This document shows, piece by piece, positions 10,464-21,309 of a stretch of DNA of 24,594 bases. The stretch spans positions 1 to 24,594 of the forward strand of contig CAXNAD020000207.1 in NCBI GenBank assembly GCA_964200185.2, given 5' to 3'. The first letter of the stretch is position 1; each line of letters starts with the position of its first letter. This stretch comes from Choristocarpus tenellus KU-1152. Lineage: Eukaryota; Phaeophyceae. A program made the position numbers and the translations under genes. The notes beneath the pieces were generated by a model. It did not search any database. It worked only from the letters and a program-made list of their open reading frames with translations, and was not told the origin of the DNA.

Positions 10464-11739
10464 TTTCTGTGCGTTGTTGTCATCTTCCATTGGAGTGTTG
10501 ATTGATCTGTTGAGGCAGCCCTTGTATTTTGGAAGGCTTCAATAGATTGAAGGAACAGCCGCAGTGCCTTCCTCAAGATAAAAGTAAAACCAAGTTGCTT
10601 TACCGTGCTAATTTGGTATGGTTGATGCTGAGCCATCTCATCGTGTGTGTTAGATGCTTTTTTTAACTGTGGTAGGATGACATGACTGTGGATAATCATC
10701 TCTCACTTCGTACCAATATATATATATATAGTGTACACATGATTTAGGTACAAAATAGAAGAGGATACTCTACATGCAAAGGACTTCGGTTGGTAGATAT
10801 TATACACAAGACAAAATGTTTCACATCTGAATCTGGGGCTTGTAAAAAATTTCATTTGCTGAAACATCAAACCCAGTCCATTTTTCACATGGAATCTAAT
10901 TCTTATTACCTTGTTGCACACATTTATCTCATCGAAGTTCTTTATACAAGACATTTGCTAAGTCACACGTTTGATACCTTTTGGCTATCCACTGTGCCAT
11001 ATCAACACAATCGTCCAGAATGAATATATGTATGGTAACAGTTTGTGTACCACATTGTGTTTAACTCAACTTAAACAATGGATTCAAAAGAGAAGATACA
11101 GTTTTCAGAGGGGTGTTGGTTATGAAATCTCCTACAATATCTCAAAAAGTGCTCTAAGGTAAAACCTCAACATTAGAAAGAAAATGATATTTTTAGTATC
11201 TTGTTCTTACCTACAGGTCTGGGACCGCTGAAGACTAGACTGATGCAAGGTACAATTCTACAAAATTGACAAAAGTTTTGCTTTTCTCATAAGTGAGAAT
11301 AATGTACGTACAACAGTACGAGCATCCTAACACAGGTAGATAGATGCGTCCATATACTGATGCATGAGCTTGAAAATTGAAGCTCTTAGTAAGGTGAGCA
11401 AAATAACTGCCTGAAAGGGCCAAAACATTTTCAGGTGCATGGAGAAGGAATGGCAGCCTTTTTTGAAGTGACTAGTAATAAAGAGGGTTCAGGAGCACAC
11501 ATGAAATCAAGAATGTGTTTACACACCCAATCTCATCCACTCAGGGGATGCCAGCAAGGGAAGGACCAGATTTCCAGAACAGGCCATGACCATGAGCCTA
11601 AATGTGACTTCAAGGATTGGGCCAAGCAAAACTCGATCAAAACTCCTTCACAATGCAAGAGACTGACCTCCACACTCTGCCAGAGTACAGGTTATCAAAA
11701 GGAGGCTAACAAAAACAAAAATAACCACGTAAACATAGA
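10464..11739. other. Convergent intergenic spacer
   Basis: The spacer lies between the stop of the SRAP gene and the stop of the minus-strand WD40 gene, so it must hold both 3' ends. It contains an (AT)n run at about 10716-10730. A plus-strand frame at 11435-11797 (120 codons, rich in Lys/Ser/His) overlaps the WD40 terminal exon antisense and has no recognisable domain. I see no clear polyadenylation signal assignable to either gene. Confidence 0.4.
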
Positions 11740-13613
11740 TCAAACTTCTCTTGAAGAATCATTTCCACCCTTCCACAAGCACACGCTCTTGTCATAGGAG
11801 GCGGTAATCAGGACTGGTGCAGAGGGGTGATGGTATATATCCCGAACAACTGATGTGTGACACTTGAGGTGATCAATTATTCTCCTGAAAAAAATTGAGG
11901 TGTGGACAATTCCACAACAAAACAAAAATAAACAACAGATTAGTGAGGCTGGAAATGGGATTGAGTGTTAATAGTGTGGACAAAGTTAGGACTGAAACCA
12001 GCTAGAGGCAGACTTCCAGGGACAAACAAATCTGCACCTAGGTGATTTTCTCAACATTGGTGTGGTACTTACACACTCATCCACCGTTTCACGTATCTAT
12101 GCTCTGCCTCTCCAACTCTGTTGCTTTCGAATAAAAACTCAAGGGTAGTTTTGTGTTTCATCTATCTCACCAACTGTCTCTCTCTCGCTCATATACTCCC
12201 CCCCTATCCAGACAACATGCAGGGGGGAAAGGTTTGAAACAAAATTACAGCAAAAAAAAGTATAGCAACAAGTAGACAAGTAACGCTGCAGTGCAATTTT
12301 GTTGTTGAACAAATATTTTGTGTTACTGCTCAGCCTTACAAATCTAGAGTAACCCCACACATCAACGTACCCGGAGGCAAGGCAGTGCAGATGGATATCA
12401 TGGTCTGCAGAACTGTTGCAGTATGAGAAGGCTCCTGAAGGATCCCATGCCACCCTCGGCTGAAAATAAGCATCGGTGGAGTGTCCCACCAGTGTACGGA
12501 CATGATGGTTTTTGCCCACGGGATACAGGATATTCCTGCACTCAGAAAGTTTTGGCAGAGTTAAGGGACAACAGATGAAAGATCTAGATGCCAGAAGCAG
12601 TAACTTGTCAAGATCTCGCACTTTATTAACAGTCTATCACATGCAATGCAATGTTGAAGCGCCTTGTTCTTTCTGACTTCTGAAGATACCGTAAAAACCA
12701 ACACTACACGACAAACAAAAGAGCAGCAGGGCAAAAAAAATAGATCGTGCAGAACAGCAGAACAGCAGAACAGATCGATTCATCGAAAGTTTGCACATGA
12801 TGTGTTACACCTCAAGAGGATTTGCAACGTCAAAATCTAGAAGAAAAAAAAATTGAAGATCAATTGCACTCCGTTGTTTGCTTGTCTACTGCGATTGCAA
12901 GAATCTTAGGAAGGCACAATGGAAAATCTTCAATGCTTGAGATTAAATGTGTCATTCCTCACCGCTGTATCCAGCCTCCACATCATGTTTTTGCAATCAA
13001 TACCTGTGTAAGCTTGATATTACTATGATCATTACTCTTTCGTGGTAACTCAGGGACTAGAACTCCATCAAGAGAAACTGTCAATGACAAACCTGTTCTT
13101 ATCTGTAGCAGCAAGAAGGTACTTCCCATCAGGAGACACAGAGAGGCCCATGATATTGAAAGACACATGAGCATCCCAGTCACGCTCATTGAGGCTGACC
13201 TGCAGGTTGCCCACACAAAACATCCAGGTACAACACAATCCAAACAAGAGGACAAGATCATATTCTTGATGGTCCTCTGTGGTACAAGCACAGGCAAAAA
13301 AGACAATACAATTAAAGTGACCTGCATCGTCCCATGATATCCCCCACATGTTAAGCACTAGTGCATTACACAAGCACGGGTGGACTTTGGAACGTAAGAA
13401 CTGGTCCCAGACAATGGCATAGTGGAGCAGTCTAAGAAGGACACTGGTAGTTTCTACCAGCATCTAACTCACCTTACGCTGCTGCAAGGTGTCAATATTG
13501 ACATACATGAGGTGAGGCTGATTTCGGGCTGCAACTACTAGGTCCAGGGCGCCTCCACTCCCTCGGACGAACTCCAAACACTCTATAGCCTCGGAAAAGT
13601 ACAGCTTGCGGAT
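11740..13613 (-). CDS. WD40 gene exons 6-9: C-terminal blades
   Basis: Exon 6 (13613-13473) encodes IRKLYFSEAIECLEFV through NIDTLQQRK. Exon 7 (13199-13093) encodes VSLNERDWDAHVSF then LSVSPDGKYLLAATDKN. Exon 8 (12535-12359) encodes VRTLVGHSTDAYFQPRVAWD and DHDIHLHCLASGY. Exon 9 (11884-11740) encodes IIDHLKCHTSVVRDIYHHP and LITASYDKSVCLW, then a 10-residue tail and TGA. Junctions K|V, AG|G (Arg) and GT|G (Val) all rebuild codons. The final blade ends close to the C-terminus, as is usual for a single propeller. Confidence 0.85.
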
Positions 13614-13771
13614 CTAAAATCACAACACAAATTACACACATAGTGCGTGGGCGTGGGCGGGCGGGCGGGGGGGGGGGGGGGGGGGGAAGAAGAAACCAGT
13701 GCAAGAGAGGGGGGGAACGGGTGAGGGGGTGGTTTTATTAAGACAGGAAAACAAAAAAGCAANNNNNNNNN

Positions 13772-13832
<61 letters not shown>

Positions 13833-14204
13833 AAGACAGAACCAATGAAGAAGCAGGGGGCAAAGAGTTGCATGGTTGGTTTTGAAACAGAGGAAAAAGC
13901 AAATCGCAAGGCTTCTGTGCCAGCTGTTCGTTGTTGAAACCCTGTCTCCGTATAACATGTTCTAACCGTTGCAATAACTCTGGGTAGGACGCAACTGGAT
14001 CATGCTCTCTTAGAGCTCAACAAAGGCAGCCACATATCCAGCAAATATTCTGGAGCATGAGGTTGTAAGGGTCACACCTCTATTACCCCTACGCACTGGC
14101 GTCCTCACCTGCCCTTTCCTAACCACCCACAGCACCCTGAAGGTTAACACCACCCACCATCAGTACACAACCACCTCCATACTTCTTGCATCACCCAGCC
14201 CCCT

Positions 14205-14259
<55 letters not shown>

Positions 14260-17200
14260 ATCTCTTTCTGTGATAGCTCCATCCCAATACTCGTCCCACA
14301 CCTGTGTAAAGCCGGTCCCGCCAATGCCCTCAGTTCCACCATTTCTGGTGTACAGAGCAACCACCTTGTCGTGAGAGGCTGTTGCAAATGTATGCCCATC
14401 AGGTGAGAAACGACACCCCACCACATACTTGGAGTGGTCCTTGAGGGAGGACAGGAGGGACACACCAGGGTGATCCTTCCCCTCTTCACATCCGCTCAAA
14501 GAAGAAGTTGGTAACGCACTGTTTCCCTCCTCTGCTACCAAGGAAAATGGAACTGTCAGCTCAGAGTTGACATTGAAAGGTGAAGAGGGTACATACACAT
14601 AGTACAATCCTCTGTATGCGGGGTGAGTGTGGACAACCAGGTGCACGTGCAGGATTCATCTTTTCAAAAAATATGCAAACTTTGTTTTAAAGTGAGTTGA
14701 TGGTGGAGCCACAAACCCTTTGTCAGTGGGTACTTGTACAACCAGGACATATCACTACATGCATTCCAAGGTCTTCAACTATGGAGAAAATGAACTGAAA
14801 CCGAGAGTACATGCAGTTTCTCCTGAAATAGATCACATTTGCAGTATTCGGAAGTCATTCACCTTATGCTCAGAGAAGTACCTTGCCTCCCCTCCTGAGA
14901 CCACAGTCATTCCGGCGTACAGATCCTACATGGCACTAACTGGCTCTATTAACATTTGTAATGCCATCCTGCTGATGTCTGGAGAACTACCTTGCCTTTC
15001 TACCCCACTATATAACGAAGCTAGGATGGCACACACATCATGGTTGGTGACAGTGGGCATTCTTGACATCCATAATGTCATCCAGCCTATGTCTAGGGCA
15101 GTACCTTACCTTCCCATCCCCATGATTAAGATAGGAAGGCAATGTACTGCTCGGAAAATAGGCTGGATGGCATGGTCAATGTGAAGAACGCTGACTGCCT
15201 GCACCCACGATGAGCCCACCACCCGAGATCCGGCCTTGAGAGGGATAGGAAGGCAAAGGTATTTCTCCAGTCATAAGCTGGATGGCATGGTGAATGTGAA
15301 GAAGGCCTGCAGCTGGTGCAAAAATGTGTTGTCAGGGCCTACATGCACGCGGCTTAGGCTGTCCGCCTGTGCTAAGGCTCAAGCGTGCACACTGATACTT
15401 TCAACAAATTTCATGTCAAACTTGTTAGCTGTTGATAGACAACACATATGCAAAGGGCTTAGTCCACACACAAACTGGAGGAACTCATAAACCTACAACA
15501 ACTGTTGCATGGATTTCCAAGTCAAATTCCAGCTAAAGCATGAGTAAGCAAGGACAAAATCATGCTCTTTTGCTCAAGGCCTACATATGTAAGTAGAGTA
15601 TCTTTTTAGTACCTTGGAAGTCAAACTTGCCAGAGTTCAGCGACTCCACCTCTTCTTCTCGCCTCTCTTTGTCACTGCAGTTGCACATTGGTCCATGTCA
15701 GGACCATTCATGATGTACAAGTGGGTAACAATGTAGTTGGTTGTGTGCCTGGGTGAGCTTGTGGATGGTCAAAAGGTGTATGTGGACCGGAAAAGGCTGG
15801 AGAGCGGACCCCTTATCCATATCTGATGTGAAACATTTGGATTAATTTTAAATTACCATTTTCACCAGCAAACTAGAACCATTAAAACATTTCCGCACTT
15901 GCTCACCTTCTTGTGCCAGACCTTTTGCCCAATGAAACCAGGTGACTAGCCCCGTCCATCCCTCCTACGAGTAGAAGGTCACGACCATGGGTTTGGACAG
16001 GGCAAAAGTCCAACGAAAGCACCGGGGCTTCTAGCCTGAGTCGACCCAGCTCCTGCCTAGCGATGTTGCTAACTGCAACACTACTACTGCTTCTATTATT
16101 GGCAAATTCACTAGCACCCCAATGGGAGACCTGCATGTTCGGGTAGTGGGGGGGAGGCAACGGAGTCCTGAGCGAAATACATCAAAGGCTTTCAGGGACC
16201 GACTCTTGGGGGAAGTTGGATACAGAAATGTTTGCCATGTCAAGTTCACATCATCATTACCAGTTATGGGAAGGTAGGGCTACTGTGTGAGAGTCACTAT
16301 ATTGTTTTGGACAGAATGTAGATAAGGTTGTGACCTCATCATGAAACTAGACTTCACTTTTTGCTTTCTCATCCCTCGGTCTGTAATGAAAATCATGTAG
16401 TAGAGGGAGGACTCATGACCTCGTGAGTGTTGCTCAGCGTGGGTGAGGACTGAAGTCGGTGAGAAGCGCTCTTGGTATGAAACCAGAAGCTCAAAAATTA
16501 CTCCGTGTACCACTAGGAGTGCGGGGCAATGTGTCTTCAACAGAAAATCTGAACTTTGCTAGGAATAAATACTGCAGCCAATAGAGCATTCCAGCATAAT
16601 CCCTCACCAATAAGGTCTTGTCAGCACCACCGCTGGCAAAAATATTAGGCAGTATTGGGTGCACTCTGGCGCACAACACGTTCATGTGATTGTGGCACCC
16701 CTTTAGCACATCTGCCGGTTTCCGAGAGCAAGCATCTCTTCTCCAAAAAGAGATCGATCGTACAAATGGAGAAAAAGCGTGCGGTGGAGATAAGCATGAG
16801 TAGGTGGTTAACAGCATCTGATGTAGCGTCCAACAAGATGATACCTTTTTGGATTACGTCTCAGTAGACAAAAGTTCACAACCGACACACAGCAAAAAGA
16901 AACTTGAAAAAAAGTACCACGAGAAAGGTCCCTAGAGTGAAGACATCTCTTTAGGCAAAGCACAAATTCACAGGCCCACCAACTACGACCTTCCACGTTT
17001 TGTCCAGCCAAATGTAACATTTCCTCGCACTGCCAATTCAGTCACCTGTCTCCTGGAACGACGAAAGGATCAGATACGTCTCCTCCTGCGGCGCCAGCAC
17101 CTACTGTGCCTGCCGCTGTCGATTTGTCTTGGTCAGGGTTGCAACCGTCTTCTAGGGGACGTCGATTTGCATTAACCAGTTCTAGATTTTCCCTCTCGAG

Positions 17201-17685
17201 GTTGGAAACACAGTCCTTCAATCTTACGGTAACAGGGGAAGGGCGTCCCTTCAGCATCGACTTTGATGGTGTGATTTGATGATGGTCAAACCAGGTATCT
17301 CAGTTAAACCGTCTACTCACGATAAATTGACCATAGAAGCTTCTAAGCGACCCGTGAGGTTTCCTGAACATACTAGACCCTAATCGCACACAATGTGACC
17401 ATAACCCACCTCTCTTGCAACCCGACTTTCTTTGCCAGGACAGTGACATACATCAAAAATCGGAAGGGTTGAGCTATTTATAGCCTACCTAAGACATGTT
17501 CAAAAACAAGACATAGGCACTGTCAGTCAACCATTTACCTTTCGAAAGTACACTAACCTCTCCAACTCTGCCAGAAGAGGTGCCTCACGCTGCTGCAAGG
17601 TTGTCAACGACGTCGCTAGCAAGTCGTTCTCTTCCTCGAGGTGGAAGACTCGTGACCTTAGGGACTCACGTTCCTCATCCAACAT
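11740..17685 (-). CDS. Coiled-coil WD40-repeat protein, nine-exon model
   Basis: Exons in minus-strand order: 17685-17558, 17222-17046, 16737-16608, 16130-15907, 14611-14302, 13613-13473, 13199-13093, 12535-12359, 11884-11740. All junctions use GT/AG and phases agree, giving 512 codons and a TGA stop at 11740-11742. Residues about 4-62 form a heptad-rich coiled coil (LEEENDLLATSL, LAELERLKD, LERENLELV). A short acidic/Gly-Ala linker follows. About seven WD40-type repeats then cover residues 112-505, seen as VHPILPNIFASGGADKTL, LSLDFCP..LLLVGGMDG, CRFSPDGHTFATASHDK, a divergent repeat around LVVAARNQPHLMYV, LSVSPDGKYLLAATDK, VAWDPSGAF..DHDIHLH, and IYHHPSAPVLITASYDKSVCLW. One seven-bladed propeller is the expected fold, making it a scaffold. 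I cannot assign an orthologue; ATG16, PRP19 and WDR91 do not match by eye. The ATG at 17685 is preceded by an in-frame stop about 50 nt upstream, but a further 5' exon through the acceptor-like TTTAG near 17730 is possible. Confidence 0.82.
12749..12775. repeat. Short CAGAACAG-type tandem repeat
   Basis: Three tandem copies of an 8-9 base GCAGAACA unit lie in the intron between WD40 exons 7 and 8. Confidence 0.7.
13667..13831. repeat. Poly-G tracts and assembly gap (WD40 gene intron)
   Basis: A run of 20 G (13667-13686) is followed by mixed sequence, 9 N bases (13763-13771) and 59 consecutive G (13773-13831). On the sense (minus) strand of the WD40 gene these are C tracts lying shortly upstream of the exon 6 acceptor at 13614-13615. 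The poly-Pro frames across them are artefacts. A G run of this length directly beside a gap may be partly an assembly or base-calling artefact. Confidence 0.9.
14210..14260. repeat. Compound (CT)n(CA)n microsatellite
   Basis: About 13 CT units pass directly into about 13 CA units, just beyond the exon 5 donor of the minus-strand WD40 gene. The open frames reading Ser-Leu or Cys-Val repeats across it are not genes. Confidence 0.95.
14302..14611 (-). CDS. WD40 gene exon 5 with loop insertion and clear WD repeat
   Basis: The exon starts after GCATACAG in phase 2 and ends at TTTACACAG before GTGTGG. It encodes GLYYVYVPSSPFNV, a Ser/Glu/Gly-rich loop of about 40 residues, then LKDHSKYVVGCRFSPDGH and FATASHDKVVALYTRNG, a clear WD40 blade. 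The preceding intron (14612-15906, about 1.3 kb) contains the second fold-back cluster, and a small extra exon there cannot be excluded. Confidence 0.78.
14838..15305. repeat. Second fold-back repeat cluster (WD40 gene intron)
   Basis: Three left-arm copies (about 14845-14892, 14945-15004, 15059-15118) share a pattern like ATGCCATCCAGCCTATGTCT, then GCAGTACCTTGCCTTCC. Two right-arm copies are the reverse complement (about 15129-15190 and 15242-15305, with GGAAGGCAAT and GGCTGGATGGCATGGT). The best pair, 15059-15118 with 15129-15190, could form a hairpin with arms of about 60 bp and a loop of about 10 bp. The sequence differs from the array at 6655-7500, but the design is similar. Short plus-strand open frames here are by-products of the repeats. 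Confidence 0.7.
17046..17685 (-). CDS. WD40 gene exons 1-2: N-terminal coiled coil and linker
   Basis: Exon 1 starts at ATG 17685 (MLDEERESLRSRVFHLEEEN) and ends before GTTAGT. Exon 2 starts after TTACCGTAAG and ends at GACAG before GTGACT. The junction AG|A rebuilds Arg, and the coiled coil runs through it without a break in the Leu/charged pattern. Exon 2 then passes into a Gly/Ala/Asp/Pro linker ending VVPGDR. An inner donor (GTAG|GTGCTG at 17100) also exists but is less favoured, because the outer one is in phase with the acceptor at 16738-16739. Confidence 0.72.
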
Positions 17686-18964
17686 ACTTGATGAGGAGAG
17701 TAGTGGTATAGATGAAGGAACTAAATTTACCCAATTTATGAATCACTCCCAATTTCCCATAGGGGATACCGTTTTAAGCTATACTCCACCAAGACGAGAT
17801 CATTTGGGGTTGGTGCAAAATGTCACCCTTTTGTTTTTTCATATTATTTTGTATACCCTAACACATTTGGAGAGCACAATAATAAAAATAGATTACACCA
17901 TTAGGTTGGAGAACACTTGACCAACTCTTCTGGTGTATCCTTCATTCTCAACATTCGATCTTGTTTGCAAGGCCCAAGGAGGTGGCCAGGATGATGACGG
18001 TAAGGTAGCCGGACCATTCGGCCTGACCTTGTTACCACTGAACACAGAGACCATCTTGGATCACCTCATCAAACTGGACCAGATCTATATCAATAATCAG
18101 TCTGATAAGTTCAACCTGGGGGCACCATCAGTGATGAAGCCACTATCACTGTTGAGTACAGGTAGAGGATCCAGAAAGCTTGGGGTCGTTTTCGTAAATA
18201 CAATCAAATGTTTCACGCCAAAACTCACTTGGGTGAAAGATTCGAATGCTCGAATCTGATATTCTTGGAGGTCTGTTTCACGTATGGTTGTATTACATGG
18301 ACACTCCGCCAGGTCCATTACCTGTAGCATTCCTCACATTTCCGCAGGCTCTTCTTCCATTGCAATAGATTCGGCAAACGGGAACATATGGATTATATCT
18401 TGTGAAGACTGGGTGTGAGAGTATTTAGGAACTGGTGCTCAAACGGAAGACGTCTACTATTTTGCTGAGTCTGTTGCACATATGGAGAGTGAGCGGATTT
18501 CGACGGTGTTGGTACTTGTAGAACTTATGGCAAGAGAACGGAAGCATAGTAGACAGGAGAAGAACTGCTGGGCATATATCTACAAGACAACCTCGAGAAC
18601 TTTGAGATTTATACATGAATTGAGGGTTGGAGCACTAGGGTCTCGAAACAAAACAACAGGTATGAATGTGTGATTGCTGGGATAACAAGCTTCTTGAACA
18701 AGTGGCATTCCAATGAAGTCGTGATAAGGACTGTACACCATGCTAAACCAACATACCACTATATGTTGAATGCTGAAGTCTCCTTTTATTGTTTTTCCTC
18801 CATCCATATTTATTTTCTCTTCTCTTTCCTTTACATTATATAATGCAGGTAGAACATCATTATCCCCTCGAACATTTTGCCGTGTCAGAGGGGGGGAAAC
18901 AGAGACCAATATAATAGTCGTTTCTAAAATAAACTGTGTTACAAAAATCTCCCCTTGGAGAGTG
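17686..18964. other. Spacer upstream of the WD40 gene, one unassigned open stretch
   Basis: The WD40 promoter should be near the left end. A plus-strand frame at 17933-18259 (108 codons) contains GGGQDDDGKVAGPFG and TETILDHLIKLDQIYINN, looks protein-like, and has a possible donor (ACAG|GTAGAG) near 18160. On the opposite strand at about 18228-18280 a frame ending ESFTQ runs into a good donor, CAA|GTGAGT. Neither has a partner exon that I can join, and they cannot both be right. I recognise no domain. Confidence 0.35.
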
Positions 18965-19890
18965 TTGGCTCTACTAACCAATGTTCATACTCCTATGTCT
19001 CCAACCTAGCCCTATGAAGGTTGGCGAGGAGCTCGGGAATCATCCCAAGAATCTGCCAGACCCCTTCTTGCCCATTTGCCTGGTGTCTCTAACTTGAAAC
19101 GCATGACGAGTCTTAAAAGACCCACTTGTTGTGCAGCGAAGGAGACTATCTGTCTCAAATGAGACCTGAGACACCGTCTTTCCGACAATAAGGGTCACTT
19201 TCCCTCCTATCTTATGGGTAGCTAACTCATCTAGGAAACTTCCTGCTTGTTTACCAAGGCATCCAAAATGTTCCACGAAGGTATTCGGATTTAAACTAGG
19301 ACGGATCAAAAGATCCCTCGTTGTGGGTGCGTTTTTTCGCCTCATCTGCAACACAAAGCCATTCCAGGTGGATGAATGGGTCAAGTAACAGACTGCCTGG
19401 ACCTCGGCAAAAACGGCGTCCAAAAGTAGGCATTTGTCGCTGTAGGTAGCTGAACCGGCCTCCAAAATTACCATAGGATAGAGCACTATGTCCATCCATG
19501 CGGAAGTTCCTGTTGCCCACGGTAAATGGGCTGCCACCCTCCATAATGCAAGGGATACCCATTCCCCTGCAGAGTTGGCGTAGTAGGCGTTTTACCATAG
19601 TCGTGTGCTTGGCGCAACTGCCCTGCCACCCTAGGGCAGGTGCGGGCATGTTTGGTGTCAACATTGTGTTTCCTGCACCAGGCTACTGCCCACCTATTTG
19701 ATAGGATTTCCTCTCTCCCCGGAAACCTGATGGTGGTGGGTTTAAACTCTACAGGAGAAATCCAGCGTGCTGACTCTAAGGGTCTGTGGTGACCCATGCA
19801 TTGGGACCTTGTACACACTAGCTCCAGTGAAAGACTAGACATAGTGTTTTCCCTTTTCTCTTCCTCTTCACGATGAGGTGGTCCTTGTTC
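18965..19890 (-). mobile_element. 5'-truncated, decayed non-LTR retrotransposon copy
   Basis: The minus strand carries the C-terminal end of the same reverse-transcriptase polyprotein as the longer copy at 21310-24010. Shared pieces include NVDTKHARTCPR, the MVKRL...GIPCIMEGGSPFT block, RNFRMD, and FGCLGKQAGSFLDELATHK. They are spread over at least three reading frames, so the copy is not functional. DNA similarity to 21480-22370 runs from about 18965 to 19880. It contains only the 3' part, as expected from the 5' truncation common in target-primed reverse transcription. No target-site duplication could be fixed by eye. Confidence 0.75.
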
Positions 19891-19974
19891 CACCTATAAG
19901 TTATTTTCTTTTCTTTCCCTTTTCTCTTGTGGTTTAGATTCTCATGATGTTTTGGTTTCTTGATTGTCGTTGAT

Positions 19975-20110
19975 GACGTTATATTTAATATTAGTATGCC
20001 TTTGACATTTTGGAGATGTGTCAGGGAAAACGCCAAATCAATCTAATAAGAACTCTGTAAAAATAACAGGTGTCGTAAATGTGAAAGATACCTTCAAACA
20101 TCTATATTCT
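19975..20110 (-). mobile_element. Fragment of the retrotransposon 3' tail
   Basis: The minus-strand sequence resembles the 3' end of the longer copy (21310-21430). Both carry a GACACC motif followed by a T-rich stretch, then CCCTGACA(C/T)ATCT, then a TAATATTAAATATA-like AT tail. It sits directly upstream, in element orientation, of the truncated copy at 18965-19890, so it is either a separate insertion or part of a nested arrangement. Confidence 0.5.
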
Positions 20111-20334
20111 ACTTGACCACGACTCAAAGAATCAGGGGGGGGGGGGGCCGTTCGGGGTCCATTTTTCCATATCACAATTTTTGGGTAATTTGGTTGCTTG
20201 CATCGGATGGATAGTATAAGTCCACCACATTTCCTGGTCAGGGCCCGAATGGACACAGTGGTGTAGACCCCCCCCATCTTCCAGATAATTCGAGTCTGCC
20301 AGCTGTATGTTTTTTTTAATCAGTAAGTAGTGTT
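20111..20334. other. Unassigned sequence between element fragments
   Basis: It contains a 13-base G run near 20136-20148 and a C run near 20269. No coding potential or repeat family is recognised. It may be interior sequence of one of the flanking fragments that has diverged too far to see. Confidence 0.3.
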
Positions 20335-20592
20335 CATCAAGAAAGGAGCTGTCAAATCCCGTTTACGACAGATATAGTCTGTCACAACACAAGTGGTTCT
20401 GTCAAGACGTGTCATGGGTTTTAAGTCGGAGACACCAGAGAGATGGCCAAGGAGGGGTCTATCAGATTCTTGGGATGCCTCCCTAGCTCCTCGCGCTGTG
20501 GTGTGGGGCTAAGCTAGGTTGGAGGCATAGCAAGGGAGTGGCGTAGCATAGCTGGTAGTTAAATACTATGTAATAGTAAATTGATTATAGAG
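20335..20592 (+). mobile_element. Inverted fragment of the retrotransposon 3' end
   Basis: The plus strand here matches the minus strand of 21455-21690. Shared stretches include TCAAATCCCGT, AAGACGTGTCATG (against AGACGTGCCATG), TTTTAAG(T/C)(C/T)GGAGACACC, AGGAGGGG, CCTCCCTAGCTCCTC, TAAGCTAG(G/A)TTGGAGGCA and ATAGCTGGTAGT. It carries only the end of the coding part and the 3' untranslated region. It points the opposite way to the two larger copies, forming an inverted pair across about 0.9 kb. Confidence 0.75.
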
Positions 20593-21309
20593 ATATTTTT
20601 TTACATTTACAACTGTTATTCTTGCAGAGGTACTTATGACAATGAATTGACTTTCCCCCTGATACACCTGCAAAATTTCCAAGGGCAAAATAATGTATGA
20701 AATCTAAGTTGTGTTGTGGAAAGGAGGGTTGTATTGAAACCTGGGATTGAATTAATCGTGCTCTTCTACAAATGCCAGGTTGGTTGTGGTGAAGGGGTGT
20801 CATAATGCAATGAAGCACCGGTGAGGTTTGGCTGATGAACCTAGTGACATGCTGTGCACAGTCAGAGGTTATATGGTACAAAGTTGTGGTATTCCTTAAG
20901 ACGCTCAAAAGAAGAAATGCATGCTCTGAGTAGAGGTTTGTCACCTTGTGAATAAGGGTTGTGTGGATGTCTTAAATCTGAATATATTGCATCCAGATGT
21001 GTGTCAAGTACACTTTGTGCAGAGGGAACTCGAGTCTAAGTGCAAAGTCAACCAGAGAAATAAAAATAATCAACACATGAGACTCAACTGATGGTTGTGA
21101 TGTAAGATAAAAAAACTTGAATCAGTATTTGGGACAACTCATATGGCACATACTATGCTTGTGTGTTTGACAGATATCGACCGTTACGAACTTCTGATGC
21201 ACCAACGGGTTATAATGATAATCGATTATTATGATGCTCTACCAACGATGGAAATGTGAGTAACGACCAGTACCGATGTGCTAGTTAACAGTCAGTATGA
21301 ACTGGTAAT
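20593..21309. other. Non-coding spacer within the element cluster
   Basis: AT-rich sequence without a supported open frame, repeat or RNA gene. A minus-strand frame at 20585-20944 shows no domain. Confidence 0.4.

Noticed and set aside
13492-13974. Poly-proline open frames on the minus strand
   Set aside because: They are translations of the poly-G/C tract and the N gap, not genes; one real exon (13613-13473) lies in another frame.
14160-14489. Minus-strand frame with Cys-Val and Arg-Glu repeats
   Set aside because: It is a read-through of WD40 exon 5 or its antisense into the (CT)n(CA)n microsatellite.
14720-15184. Plus-strand 154-codon frame
   Set aside because: It is made of the fold-back repeat arms and lies antisense inside a WD40 intron; no domain is visible.
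16808-17020. Minus-strand frame between WD40 exons 2 and 3 as an extra exon
   Set aside because: Exons 2 and 3 join in phase without it and it has no WD40 or coiled-coil pattern.
18241-18262. GATTCGA-ATGC-TCGAATC palindrome, considered as a tRNA TPsiC arm
   Set aside because: No acceptor, D or anticodon arm can be folded around it.
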